This document shows, one piece after another, positions 1 to 8,412 of a stretch of 18,241 bases of DNA. The stretch is from Aliivibrio_A kagoshimensis (lineage in GTDB: Bacteria; Pseudomonadota; Gammaproteobacteria; Enterobacterales; Vibrionaceae): positions 1 through 18,241 of the forward strand of contig NZ_JAKJSQ010000071.1 of the NCBI RefSeq assembly GCF_050337105.1. Reading direction: 5' to 3'. Numbering within the stretch: the first letter of the stretch is position 1; every line of letters begins with the position of its first letter. The notes under the pieces are model-generated. The model ran no database searches. It saw nothing but the letters and a program-made list of their open reading frames with translations, and was not told the DNA's origin. A program made the translations under genes and the position numbers.

Positions 1-50
1 ATAATAAATGAATCATTAATTAGAAATAATAAATGAATCATTAATTAGAA
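1..50. repeat. 25-bp perfect tandem duplication
   Basis: Positions 1-25 and 26-50 are identical, and each contains the short inverted motif ATGA-A-TCAT. The array starts at the window edge, so more copies may lie outside. It sits about 80 bp upstream of the trmA start. No function is evident; it could be a recent replication-slippage duplication or a repeated operator. Confidence 0.85.
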
Positions 51-130
51 GAAATCTTGGCGCAAAGCTGGACTTCATCCATTATTAGCATAAAATCGGT
101 GCTCTTATTTTGAGCAGTGTGAGGAAAAGA

Positions 131-1237
131 ATGACCAACCCAATCATGGACCCAGCAAATTACCAGCAGCAACTTGATGATAAAGCGCAACGATTAACAG
201 AAATTTTTGCTGAATTTGATGTACCTGAATTGGAAGTGTTCCCTTCCCCTGCTGAAAACTATCGCATGCGTGCCGAGTTTCGAGTGTGGCATGAAGGTGA
301 TGAGATGTACTACGTCATGTTTGATCAAGCTACGCGTGAAAAGTATCGTGTTGATTACTTTCTACCCGCAAGTCGCTTAATCAATGATGTGATGCCACTG
401 CTTATTGAAGCGATGAAAGAGAATGACACACTTCGCAGAAAGTTATTTCAAGTGGATTTCTTATCGACGCTTAGCGGTGAGATTTTGGTCTCTCTCTTAT
501 ACCACCGTCAACTCGATGATGCGTGGACCTCAGAAGCAAAAGCACTGAAACAACGTCTTAACGATGAAGGGTTTAACCTTAATATCATTGGTCGTGCCCG
601 TAAGATGAAAATTGTATTAGACCAAGAACACGTCATTGAAAAACTGAAAGTCTATGATGACGTATTAACCTATCAGCAAGTAGAAAATAGTTTTACTCAG
701 CCTAATGGTGTTGTGGCTCAAAAGATGCTTGAGTGGGCTGTAGACTCAACTCAAGATAGCCAAGGCGATCTGTTAGAGCTCTATTGCGGGAATGGTAACT
801 TCTCTTTAGCGTTGGCCAAAAACTTTAATCGTGTGCTGGCGACCGAACTGGCTAAACCTTCGGTTGACTCTGCTCAATATAATATTGCTGCAAATAATAT
901 TGAGAATGTACAGATCATTCGAATGTCCGCAGAAGACTTTACAGAAGCGATGGAAGGTAAGCGGGAGTTTCGTCGCCTGCAAGATAAGGGTATTGACCTT
1001 AAAAGTTACAATTGCAATACAATCTTTGTTGACCCACCTCGTTCGGGTATGGATGAAGGGACGTGTAAAATGGTACAAGGTTATGAGCGCATTATGTACA
1101 TATCCTGTAATCCTGATACGTTAAAAGAGAATTTATCTCTATTAACACAAACCCATCGTATTACACGCTTCGCGTTGTTCGATCAATTCCCTTATACCCA
1201 TCATATGGAAGCGGGGGTTTTCTTAGAAAGAAAATAA
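131..1237 (+). CDS. trmA: tRNA (uracil-5-)-methyltransferase TrmA (tRNA m5U54)
   Basis: TrmA uses SAM to methylate C5 of U54 in the T-loop of tRNAs, giving ribothymidine. The 368-residue product matches E. coli TrmA (366 aa) along its length. Visible motifs are the SAM-binding LLELYCGNGNFSLALA, FVDPPRSG with its Asp, the catalytic cysteine in YISCNP (about C326), the C-terminal FPYTHHMEAG with the likely general-base Glu (about E360), and NSFTQPN. An in-frame TTG lies upstream at 110, but the ATG at 131 has GAGG 6 nt before it and gives the family length, so I chose 131. The gene is monocistronic as far as visible and converges on yijD. Nothing is missing from the active site. Confidence 0.97.
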   Translation: MTNPIMDPANYQQQLDDKAQRLTEIFAEFDVPELEVFPSPAENYRMRAEFRVWHEGDEMYYVMFDQATREKYRVDYFLPASRLINDVMPLLIEAMKENDTLRRKLFQVDFLSTLSGEILVSLLYHRQLDDAWTSEAKALKQRLNDEGFNLNIIGRARKMKIVLDQEHVIEKLKVYDDVLTYQQVENSFTQPNGVVAQKMLEWAVDSTQDSQGDLLELYCGNGNFSLALAKNFNRVLATELAKPSVDSAQYNIAANNIENVQIIRMSAEDFTEAMEGKREFRRLQDKGIDLKSYNCNTIFVDPPRSGMDEGTCKMVQGYERIMYISCNPDTLKENLSLLTQTHRITRFALFDQFPYTHHMEAGVFLERK

Positions 1238-1250
1238 CCCTTCACCAATA

Positions 1251-1278
1251 AAAAAACGAGCTTATAAGCTCGTTTTTT
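1251..1278. terminator. Bidirectional intrinsic terminator between trmA and yijD
   Basis: A perfect 28-bp palindrome: an A6 run, ACGAGCTTATAAGCTCGT core, and a T6 run. It forms a stable hairpin followed by a U tract on either strand, fitting the two convergent genes it separates. Confidence 0.93.
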
Positions 1279-1294
1279 ATTACCCATAAATTGA

Positions 1295-1666
1295 CTATTT
1301 GCTCTCAGTCGAAGAGCGAGTAAAGAGGCCTGTTTTCATGCCTACCCAAATAGCCAATACTATGGTCATTAACAATAAGAAAAAATTCGAACCCGCTTCC
1401 GGGTATTGAGCTCTAACAAAGGCCGTATAACCAAATATTCCGACAAAAAAGCACGCTAACGACAGTTGTGGCGTTCCTTCTGTCATTGGCTCTTTTAGAT
1501 ACTCTTGATAAATATTTTGCACTACCAGTACAAGTGTAATGATAGGAAAAATAGAGAGAGAGAGCTCACTGATAGTAAGACCAGCCCAAATCGCACTGAT
1601 ACTTAGCCCTGTAATAAAAGCGAAAACTAAAGTTTTTCTTTCTGTACTTATCTGTTGTTTTTGCAT
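1295..1666 (-). CDS. yijD: YijD family inner membrane protein (DUF1422)
   Basis: A 123-residue integral membrane protein with about four hydrophobic segments (roughly residues 12-32, 36-50, 67-85 and 93-112). It resembles E. coli YijD (119 aa), including the FPIITLVL stretch, the VRAQYPEAGSNFF loop and a basic C-terminus. The biochemical function is unknown. It lies 29 bp downstream of fabR on the same strand, the same linkage as in E. coli, so the two are probably cotranscribed. The start is the ATG at 1666; only a weak GGGT-like ribosome site precedes it, suggesting low or coupled translation. Confidence 0.93.
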   Translation of the reverse strand: MQKQQISTERKTLVFAFITGLSISAIWAGLTISELSLSIFPIITLVLVVQNIYQEYLKEPMTEGTPQLSLACFFVGIFGYTAFVRAQYPEAGSNFFLLLMTIVLAIWVGMKTGLFTRSSTESK

Positions 1667-1695
1667 GCTAACGACCCATTACTTCAAAGTTAACG

Positions 1696-2388
1696 TTAAA
1701 TCATCGGAGTACTACTCTCGTGATCTTTTCTAAAATAGTTAGCACCTTTCGATATCATCCTCAACTGTACAATCAATCGTTCAGATAGCTCAGTCCTACT
1801 ATTCTCATTTAAATCTAATGCATCAGCGCCGGCACTGAAGACTAAAATAACAGAGGCTTCGGCTTGCGTATAAGCATTCTCGTAAGGCACCCCCGTATTG
1901 GCAACTAAATATTCGGTCAGCTCCGCAACAAAGTGCTGCATCTCTCGACTTACTGCCGATCGAAACGCTGGTGATGTGCCTGAGCGCTCACGCAGTAATA
2001 ATCGAAATACGTTTGGTCTGCTTTCAACGAACTCCATAAAAGTCTCTACAGACGTTCGAATGACGCTCCCTTCTTTAGCAATCCTCTGCCTTGCTTGACG
2101 CATTAATTGACGAAGAATCAAACCTCCTTCATCAACCATGGTTAGGCCAAGTTCATCCATATCTTTAAAGTGACGGTAAAATGAAGTCGGTGCAATACCC
2201 GCTTCACGAGCCACTTCACGCAAGCTCAAGCTAGAAAAACTACGGTCGGCACTTAATTGAATAAACGCAGAGTCAATCAACGAACGACGTGTTTTCTCTT
2301 TCTGTTGGGCACGAATCCCTACAGGCTCCTGCCTTTTTTTGCTTTTGTGAGATGTTAATTTTTCTGTGTTCTCATATACAGATGGCAT
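1696..2388 (-). CDS. fabR: TetR-family transcriptional repressor FabR (unsaturated fatty acid synthesis)
   Basis: FabR represses fabA/fabB-type genes in response to the acyl-thioester pool, balancing unsaturated against saturated phospholipid acyl chains. The 230-residue product carries the characteristic GIRAQQKEKTRRSL start of the conserved domain. Its TetR helix-turn-helix is at about residues 54-73 (SLREVAREAGIAPTSFYRHF), followed by an all-helical ligand and dimer domain with RLLLRERSGTSPAFR and a LRMISKGA motif near the end. The N-terminus has about 24 residues beyond the E. coli form; no alternative ATG exists within it, so I keep the ATG at 2388, which is preceded only by a weak AAAGAG. 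It is divergent from sthA across 297 bp and followed by yijD, the conserved enterobacterial arrangement. Confidence 0.95.
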   Translation of the reverse strand: MPSVYENTEKLTSHKSKKRQEPVGIRAQQKEKTRRSLIDSAFIQLSADRSFSSLSLREVAREAGIAPTSFYRHFKDMDELGLTMVDEGGLILRQLMRQARQRIAKEGSVIRTSVETFMEFVESRPNVFRLLLRERSGTSPAFRSAVSREMQHFVAELTEYLVANTGVPYENAYTQAEASVILVFSAGADALDLNENSRTELSERLIVQLRMISKGANYFRKDHESSTPMI

Positions 2389-2685
2389 TGGTTACTCTTT
2401 ACGTGCTAATTGGGCTTCCTAAAAAAGAGACCGAATCTGATCACTCTATTGCTTCAAGATTATCGTGAACCAGCGGTGACTGCAAACCCCTATCCCTTAA
2501 AATAGTCCTGACTTTAAAAACAACTGCGTGATCACTCCCACCCTATTATAATAAGAATGAATAACCAAGCTGGGAAAAGGTTACAATATGCATAATTATA
2601 CCCAACACATAACGACCAATCGCCATACAAAATGGTAATAAAATAATAACGTAATGTGAGCTCGTCTATTTAAGAAGGTTCTGAG

Positions 2686-4101
2686 ATGCCAAGAAGAAAA
2701 AAAAACAACTCCTCCCATTTTGATGTCATTGTAATCGGTAGTGGCCCTGGTGGCGAGGGTGCTGCAATGGGCCTGACAAAACTAGGGTTAAATGTTGCTG
2801 TTATAGAGAGAGAGAGCAGTGTCGGTGGCGGTTGTACTCACTGGGGAACTATCCCATCAAAAGCACTTCGCCATGCCGTTAGCCGTATCACCGAATTCAA
2901 CCAGAACCCGATTTACTGTGGTAATAACTCTACAATTCATTCAACATTTTCTAATATCCTAAGTCACGCAACGTCTGTTATTGATAAACAAACGCGTATG
3001 AGACAAGGTTTCTACGATAAAAATAACTGTTCTCTGATATTTGGTGATGCTCGATTTACTGATAGTAATACGATTACTGTGACCAACAGCGACGACAGTG
3101 TTGATACCTATACCTCAGATAAATTCGTTATCGCAACAGGCTCTCGTCCCTACCACCCACCCGGCGTTAACTTTAAACATAGCCGCGTTTATGACAGTGA
3201 CTCAATTCTCTCACTCAAACACGATCCTCGCCATATCATCATATATGGAGCAGGTGTTATAGGTTGTGAATATGCCTCAATCTTCAGAGGACTGGGAGTC
3301 AAAGTTGATTTGATCAATACCCGAGACCGCTTACTCTCCTTTTTAGATAATGAGATGTCCGATTCACTCTCTTACCACTTCTCTAACAGTGGCGTGGTGA
3401 CTCGCAATGATGAAACTTGTGAATCTGTTGATACGTCAAACGATGGAGTCATCTTAAATCTAGAGTCTGGTAAACGAATGAAAGCAGACTGTTTGCTGTT
3501 TGCTAACGGAAGAACGGGTAATACAGACAAATTAAACCTCGCAGCCGTCGGATTAAAACCGGATTCAAGAGGCCAGCTGACCGTTAATAACAGTTATCAG
3601 ACCGACGTTGAGCATATCTATGCTGTCGGTGATGTCATTGGTTATCCTAGCTTGGCGAGTGCCGCTTATGATCAAGGACGATTCACAGCACAAGCAATTG
3701 CAACAGGTGAAGCTCAAGACAGTCTGATCGATCATATCCCAACCGGTATTTACACCATTCCTGAAATTAGTTCAGTGGGAAAAACCGAACAACAACTCAC
3801 TGCAGATAAAGTGCCGTATGAAGTTGGTCGTTCTTCATTTAAACATCTTGCTCGAGCGCAAATAGCGGGTATGGACATTGGTAGTTTGAAGATCTTATTC
3901 CATAGAGATACTAAAGAGATTTTGGGCATCCACTGTTTTGGAGAACGTGCTGCTGAGATCATTCATATTGGACAGGCTATCATGGAGCAAAAAGGGGAAG
4001 CTAATACTATCGAGTACTTTGTGAAAACCACCTTTAACTACCCAACTATGGCAGAAGCCTATCGTGTTGCTGCCTTAAATGGTTTAAATAGACTGTTTTA
4101 A
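2686..4101 (+). CDS. sthA: Soluble pyridine nucleotide transhydrogenase SthA (UdhA)
   Basis: A cytoplasmic FAD enzyme that transfers reducing equivalents between NADPH and NAD+, mainly reoxidising excess NADPH. The 471-residue protein matches E. coli SthA (466 aa) from end to end. The FAD dinucleotide fold GSGPGGEG is at about residues 18-25, the nucleotide-binding site is YGAGVIGCEYASI in the middle, and AVGDVIGYPSLASAAYDQG is the second FAD contact. The dimerisation domain ends in FNYPTMAEAYRVAALNG. In GGGCTHWGTIPSK the second cysteine of the disulfide reductase pair is Thr; this is typical of SthA and separates it from lipoamide dehydrogenase or glutathione reductase. The ATG at 2686 has AAGAAGG 7 nt upstream. 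The N-terminus is unusually lysine/arginine-rich. Confidence 0.97.
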   Translation: MPRRKKNNSSHFDVIVIGSGPGGEGAAMGLTKLGLNVAVIERESSVGGGCTHWGTIPSKALRHAVSRITEFNQNPIYCGNNSTIHSTFSNILSHATSVIDKQTRMRQGFYDKNNCSLIFGDARFTDSNTITVTNSDDSVDTYTSDKFVIATGSRPYHPPGVNFKHSRVYDSDSILSLKHDPRHIIIYGAGVIGCEYASIFRGLGVKVDLINTRDRLLSFLDNEMSDSLSYHFSNSGVVTRNDETCESVDTSNDGVILNLESGKRMKADCLLFANGRTGNTDKLNLAAVGLKPDSRGQLTVNNSYQTDVEHIYAVGDVIGYPSLASAAYDQGRFTAQAIATGEAQDSLIDHIPTGIYTIPEISSVGKTEQQLTADKVPYEVGRSSFKHLARAQIAGMDIGSLKILFHRDTKEILGIHCFGERAAEIIHIGQAIMEQKGEANTIEYFVKTTFNYPTMAEAYRVAALNGLNRLF

Positions 4102-4121
4102 CTGAATCATCACACTTCTTT

Positions 4122-4149
4122 AAGGCTACTGGTTGCAGTAGCCTTTTTT
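4122..4149 (+). terminator. Intrinsic terminator of sthA
   Basis: A 10-bp stem (AAGGCTACTG / CAGTAGCCTT) with a GTTG loop and a T6 tail, 20 bp after the sthA stop codon. The opposite strand lacks a U tract, so it serves sthA rather than the convergent methyltransferase gene. Confidence 0.92.
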
Positions 4150-4158
4150 ATTACAAAC

Positions 4159-4956
4159 TCACCAACTAATATGGACAAATATTGGAGTTAGGCGATGTTT
4201 CAAAAAAGGAAGTTTGGCTAACCAACGTTGCCACCGGTTCCAACGATTACACTGCCTATCGATAGGAGAGGTGAGGGAAATTGTCTGTAACCAGGGTAAC
4301 CAACCACTGAATTTTTGAGCCGGTTCGCTGATTCCATGACGATACCGCCCTGACCCTAATTTTGAAGCTAATGAGCTGCTGCATTTATCTCCAGCTACCA
4401 CAAAGCAAGCTTGAGCATGTTTAAAGTGACGGCCTAACATCTGAATAAAGTGCGCAACTTGTCGCTCACTACACTCTAATAGTGCTTGTTCACACACCAT
4501 TAAAAGTGGGACATTATCTGGTACTGGAATAGAATCCAGCCATTGTGTATCCGTCACCGACCCACATCTCATGTGATAACGTTCATTGGCATGAAACAGA
4601 CGCTGACGCCATAGTAGGTGTTCATTGATATCTAATTCAAGCCAATGACAACGACCATTATCTAATCGATAAAAACGAGTATCTAGCCCAGCACCTACGT
4701 TAATAACCCAACCGTTAGGATGCTTTTTAAGAAATGATTTTACATGCTCATCACACTCAAAGGTGAGTGTCGCATGCAGTAGTTGCTGTTGATCCACATT
4801 CTCAGAAAGACATTCTGGAGCCAATTGGCATTTCTGACACGCCGCGGTGGCAATAGGATCGTAGATGAGCCCATCATCTGTCAGGCTCTCTCTACTTCTT
4901 AACCACATTGGCTGAAGCAATTTAGCGGGGACTTGGTAACCTTTCTGGCAAGCCAT
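4159..4956 (-). CDS. Class I SAM methyltransferase of the LCM/TcmP-like O-methyltransferase family
   Basis: A 265-residue predicted cytoplasmic methyltransferase. The SAM-binding motif I, VINVGAGLDTRFYRL, is at about residues 84-98, followed by WLELD with the ribose-binding acidic residue (about D109). The motif CEQALLEC (about 155-162) corresponds to the (A/C)EG(V/A)L region of leucine carboxyl methyltransferase / tetracenomycin polyketide O-methyltransferase proteins. The substrate cannot be read from the sequence. It is cysteine-rich (12 Cys), with C40-x2-C43-x5-C49 in the N-terminal cap, a possible metal-binding or redox cluster. The start ATG at 4956 has a strong TAGGAG 6 nt upstream. 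A perfect inverted-repeat Fur box overlaps its likely promoter, so expression is probably iron-repressed. It lies downstream of lexA on the same strand but appears to have its own promoter. Family assignment is fairly sure; the role is unknown. Confidence 0.88.
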   Translation of the reverse strand: MACQKGYQVPAKLLQPMWLRSRESLTDDGLIYDPIATAACQKCQLAPECLSENVDQQQLLHATLTFECDEHVKSFLKKHPNGWVINVGAGLDTRFYRLDNGRCHWLELDINEHLLWRQRLFHANERYHMRCGSVTDTQWLDSIPVPDNVPLLMVCEQALLECSERQVAHFIQMLGRHFKHAQACFVVAGDKCSSSLASKLGSGRYRHGISEPAQKFSGWLPWLQTISLTSPIDRQCNRWNRWQRWLAKLPFLKHRLTPIFVHISW

Positions 4957-4982
4957 AATTAACTCCTACAGTCGACCAGGAA

Positions 4983-5011
4983 ATGATAATGATTATCACT
5001 AGCAAAAGCAA
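4983..5011 (-). promoter_or_regulatory. Candidate sigma-70 promoter of the methyltransferase gene
   Basis: On the minus strand, TTGCTT (5006-5011) and TATCAT (4983-4988) are separated by 17 bp. The predicted start of transcription is about 20 bp ahead of the coding region. The Fur-type operator overlaps the -10 element. Confidence 0.5.
4984..4998. promoter_or_regulatory. Fur box (7-1-7 inverted repeat)
   Basis: TGATAATGATTATCA is a perfect match to the 7-1-7 Fur-binding motif TGATAAT-N-ATTATCA. It lies 28-42 bp upstream of the methyltransferase ATG. The other neighbour, lexA, presents its 3' end here, so the operator can only sensibly control the methyltransferase gene. Confidence 0.88.
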
Positions 5012-5042
5012 ACTATAATACACATTATGACTTTATCGCTAA

Positions 5043-5663
5043 CTACATCCAGGTAGCACTTCGAATAACACCCACCGCAATACCTTCTATATCCATATGC
5101 TCATGCTCTAAATCTACAGAAATTGGAGAAAATGCTTCATTTTCAGCATGCAATAGCACTTTTGAACCATTTCTTTCTAAGCGCTTCACTGTGACATCAT
5201 CTTCTAAACGAGCCACAATCACTTGACCATTTCGAACATCTTGAGTTTTATGGACCGCTAAAAGATCCCCATCCATAATACCGATGTCTTTCATGCTTTC
5301 ACCGTGTACTCGCAATAGGAAGTCGGCTTGCGGTTTAAACATCGTCGGATCCACTTTATAGTGAGACTCGACATGCTCTTGAGCCAGAATAGGCTCTCCA
5401 GCGGCAACCTGCCCAATCAGTGGCAAACCTTGATCTTCTTCATTCGCTGCATTTCCTAAGATACGGATGCCTCGAGATGCACCAGGAATAATTTCGATGG
5501 CTTGCTTACGAGCAAGGGCTTTAAGGTGCTCTTCCGCTGCATTAGCTGAACGAAAACCCAACTCTCGGGCAATCTCAGCACGGGTTGGCGGCATTCCGAC
5601 TTCATCGATCTTCGTTTTAATAAGATCTAATACTTGTTGCTGTCTTGGCGTTAAAGGCTTCAT
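5043..5663 (-). CDS. lexA: SOS response repressor LexA
   Basis: LexA represses DNA-damage genes and is inactivated by RecA-stimulated self-cleavage. The 206-residue protein (E. coli 202) has an N-terminal winged helix (PPTRAEIARELGFRSANAAEEHLKAL in two parts, about residues 25-50). A linker and the C-terminal peptidase domain follow. The scissile bond is A88-G89 in QVAAGEP, the nucleophile is S123 in GESM, and the lysine base is K160 in VTVKRL, so it should be cleavable. The ATG at 5663 has AGG about 7 nt upstream. Two perfect SOS boxes lie just before the gene, implying tight autoregulation. It is divergent from plsB; E. coli has dgkA between plsB and lexA, but no dgkA is present here. Confidence 0.98.
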   Translation of the reverse strand: MKPLTPRQQQVLDLIKTKIDEVGMPPTRAEIARELGFRSANAAEEHLKALARKQAIEIIPGASRGIRILGNAANEEDQGLPLIGQVAAGEPILAQEHVESHYKVDPTMFKPQADFLLRVHGESMKDIGIMDGDLLAVHKTQDVRNGQVIVARLEDDVTVKRLERNGSKVLLHAENEAFSPISVDLEHEHMDIEGIAVGVIRSATWM

Positions 5664-5670
5664 AATTGAC

Positions 5671-5686
5671 CTGTCTTTTTATACAG
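5671..5686. promoter_or_regulatory. SOS box 1 of lexA (LexA operator)
   Basis: CTGTCTTTTTATACAG fits CTGT-N8-ACAG exactly. It begins 8 bp upstream of the lexA start codon, so bound LexA would block transcription of the leader. Confidence 0.95.
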
Positions 5687-5690
5687 TTAA

Positions 5691-5706
5691 CTGTGAGTAT
5701 ATACAG
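5691..5706. promoter_or_regulatory. SOS box 2 of lexA (LexA operator)
   Basis: CTGTGAGTATATACAG again fits CTGT-N8-ACAG exactly. It is 20 bp from the first box centre to centre, about two helical turns, which allows two LexA dimers on one DNA face. On the minus strand it contains TATACT, a possible -10 element of the lexA promoter. Confidence 0.95.
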
Positions 5707-5913
5707 CATTATTAGGATTGGGAAGTTTTAATCATCAAGAAGATAGAGAAAAGACGTTATACTGGTAAAGGATTTGATCTAATCGATTCAAACAATCAAA
5801 AAATTAACCAGTCAAATCGTATTCTGGTATTCTTCGCAATTACTATTTTTATTCCTTTAGGTTTGGTCATAGAAAACATAACCAACCTGACTGGTAGAGG
5901 TTCATTACGTACT

Positions 5914-8331
5914 ATGTCGACTAGACAAAATTTTTATCGTTCACTGATTAAACTGCCTTTAACACTGTTTGTACGCAGCAGTTCTATCCCATCAAATCCA
6001 GTGGAAGACCTCGATTTAGATCTAACTCGTCCTATTGTATACGCACTGCCATTCAGCTCTCAGGCTGATCTTCTTACCCTACAGAAGAGCATTCTACAGT
6101 TAGGACTGCCCGACCCTCTTGGCTCCATCAAAGTGGGGGATACGCTCTACCCTCGTTATGTATTTATCTCATCTGGTCCTAAACTGTTTTCGCCGGAAAG
6201 TGATCTGCCTGAACAGACGGTGACACTATTTAGTCAACTGCTTCACCTGCACCAACAAGATTCCGACTTAGATATTCAAGTGCTACCAACCACCGTGTTA
6301 TGGGGAAGAAAACCAGGCAAAGAGGGCAATAACAAGCCTCATTTACAACCTTTAAACGGACTGCAAAAATTAAAAGCGATCGTTACATCAGGAAGAGACT
6401 GCTTAGTTCGAATTAGCCCGGTGGTATCACTGAGGTATATGGCAGACCATCATGGGACCGATCAAGCGATTGCCCATAAACTAGCACGTGTTGCTCGCAT
6501 TCACTTCTCTAGACAGAAACTGGCAGCTTCAGGACCAAACCTCCCCGATCGTGATACACAGTTTAAACGGCTATTACAGTCAAAAGCGATTGAGAAAGTC
6601 ATTCATGATGAGGCCAAAGCGCGTAATGTTTCAGTAGAGAAAGTACGCAAAGAGGCAATCTCTATTATGGAAGAGATTGCGGCCGACTTCTCCTACAATA
6701 TGATAAAAACAAGCAGCCGCTTCTTAGGTTGGTTGTGGAACAAATTATACCAAGGCTTAAACATCAACAACGCGTCAACAGTAAGGCGCTTAGCTCAAGA
6801 CGGTCATGAAATTGTTTATGTTCCGTGTCATCGAAGCCACATGGACTATCTTCTTCTCTCTTATGTTCTGTTTAACGAAGGAATGGTGCCACCGCATATT
6901 GCCGCTGGAATCAATCTAAACTTCTTTCCTGCAGGTCCTATCTTCAGACGCGGTGGTGCATTCTTTATTCGTCGAAGTTTTAAAGGAAATAAACTCTACT
7001 CAACCATTTTTAGAGAATACTTAGCGGAGCTCTTTACCAAAGGTTACTCGGTAGAGTACTTCAGTGAAGGCGGGCGCTCACGTACTGGTCGTCTACTGCA
7101 AGCTAAAACGGGAATGCTTGCGATGACCATACAGGCAATGTTGAGAGGTTTGAATCGCCCAGTAACATTAGTGCCAGTCTACATCGGCTACGAACATGTT
7201 ATGGAAGTCTCCACCTATGCTAAAGAGCTGCAAGGAAAACGCAAAGAGAAAGAGAATGCCGGTCAAGTATTAAGAACCCTACGAAAACTGCGTAATTTTG
7301 GTAAAGGTTACGTCAACTTTGGCGAACCGATCCCTCTCAATCAATACCTTAATGAGCACGCTCCAGATTGGCACCAGCACATCAATCCTATTGAACCTCA
7401 AAAACCACAATGGATGAGTCCTGTAGTTAATGATCTCGCCAATAAGATGATGACTCACATTAATGATGCGGCGGCAGCCAATGCCCTGACATTATGTTCG
7501 ACAGCACTGTTGGCTTCTCGTCAAAGAGCATTAAGTCGTGAAGATTTAGAGCTGCAACTTGAATGCTATTTAGAGTTATTGCGCAATGTACCTTACTCAC
7601 CAACCGCAACACTACCGGATAGCTCAGCGTCAGAGCTGATAGATCATGCGATTAAACTTGATAAGTTCGTGACTGAAAAAGATACGCTTGGCCAGATCAT
7701 TTCACTGGACCGTCAACAATCTATCTTGATGACCTACTACCGTAATAACATTATTCACCTGTTTGCGTTGCCATCTCTTATTGCTCAATTGATTGTTCAA
7801 CATCAAACCATTTCTCTTGATCAAGTAAAAGCGCAGGTACGCCAACTTTTCCCATTCTTAAAGGCTGAACTGTTTTTAAGATATGACGTAAAAGATATCG
7901 ATTCAGTCGTAGAGATGCACATTACTGAGCTAGTCCGCCAACAGCTGATTATTCAAAAAGAGAGTCAATTAGAGCTAAATAGTGCTCGCTTACTGCAAGT
8001 AAACCTATTAGCGAGAACCATTACTGAAACCTTACAGCGTTACGCCATTGCGATCACTCACTTAAGAGTCTCTCCTTACTTAGATAAAGCAGAGCTTGAA
8101 AAACAGAGTCAAATGATGGCACAAAGACTCAGCCGCTTGCATGGTATTAATGCACCAGAGTTCTTTGATAAAGGAGTCTTTTCTATTTTGTTTAACACCC
8201 TAAAAGCAGAAGGGTATTTTGATAACGATGGCCAGGTGGTTTCTGAAAAAATTGAAGACCTTGCAACAGATTTATCAGCTTTAGTCTCACCGGAAGTGAA
8301 GTTAACAATTGAAGCCGTGATGAATCAATAG
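5914..8331 (+). CDS. plsB: Glycerol-3-phosphate 1-O-acyltransferase PlsB
   Basis: PlsB is the membrane-bound enzyme that acylates position 1 of glycerol-3-phosphate, the first step of phospholipid synthesis. The ATG at 5914 gives 805 residues (E. coli 807). Visible acyltransferase motifs are HRSHMD with catalytic H306 and D311, GPIFRRGGAFFIRR, the glycerol-phosphate-binding EGGRSRTG (from E385), and the VPVYIGYEHVME block. The C-terminus has HGINAPEFFDK. The frame is open for about 200 bp upstream, but the only canonical start there is a TTG at 5863; the 5914 ATG gives the MSTRQNFYRSLIKLPL N-terminus expected of the family. An AGAGG lies 13 nt before it, a rather long spacing. PlsB supplies the lipids whose unsaturation FabR adjusts. 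Confidence 0.97.
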   Translation: MSTRQNFYRSLIKLPLTLFVRSSSIPSNPVEDLDLDLTRPIVYALPFSSQADLLTLQKSILQLGLPDPLGSIKVGDTLYPRYVFISSGPKLFSPESDLPEQTVTLFSQLLHLHQQDSDLDIQVLPTTVLWGRKPGKEGNNKPHLQPLNGLQKLKAIVTSGRDCLVRISPVVSLRYMADHHGTDQAIAHKLARVARIHFSRQKLAASGPNLPDRDTQFKRLLQSKAIEKVIHDEAKARNVSVEKVRKEAISIMEEIAADFSYNMIKTSSRFLGWLWNKLYQGLNINNASTVRRLAQDGHEIVYVPCHRSHMDYLLLSYVLFNEGMVPPHIAAGINLNFFPAGPIFRRGGAFFIRRSFKGNKLYSTIFREYLAELFTKGYSVEYFSEGGRSRTGRLLQAKTGMLAMTIQAMLRGLNRPVTLVPVYIGYEHVMEVSTYAKELQGKRKEKENAGQVLRTLRKLRNFGKGYVNFGEPIPLNQYLNEHAPDWHQHINPIEPQKPQWMSPVVNDLANKMMTHINDAAAANALTLCSTALLASRQRALSREDLELQLECYLELLRNVPYSPTATLPDSSASELIDHAIKLDKFVTEKDTLGQIISLDRQQSILMTYYRNNIIHLFALPSLIAQLIVQHQTISLDQVKAQVRQLFPFLKAELFLRYDVKDIDSVVEMHITELVRQQLIIQKESQLELNSARLLQVNLLARTITETLQRYAIAITHLRVSPYLDKAELEKQSQMMAQRLSRLHGINAPEFFDKGVFSILFNTLKAEGYFDNDGQVVSEKIEDLATDLSALVSPEVKLTIEAVMNQ

Positions 8332-8361
8332 CGGCTCACTACTAAAGAGAACATAGGCGAA

Positions 8362-8398
8362 AAAAAACCTCAATGCGTTATTAACATTGAGGTTTTTT
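8362..8398. terminator. Bidirectional terminator between plsB and ubiA
   Basis: A 14-bp perfect stem (AAAAAACCTCAATG / CATTGAGGTTTTTT) with a 9-nt loop, flanked by A and T runs on both sides. It is suitable for terminating both convergent genes. Confidence 0.93.
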
Positions 8399-8412
8399 CT
8401 TTTCAAATCGAG

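Noticed and set aside
2438..2537. TGATCACTC repeated at 2438-2446 and 2529-2537 in the fabR-sthA intergenic region as a possible regulator pair.
   Set aside because: Only 9 bp, about 91 bp apart, no match to FabR or FadR sites that I can identify; chance is likely.
5716..5913. Possible remnant of dgkA, which lies between plsB and lexA in E. coli; the open frame has a loose Y-x2-KG plus hydrophobic pattern.
   Set aside because: In E. coli dgkA is on the same strand as lexA, but this frame is on the opposite strand, and the similarity is too weak to distinguish from chance.
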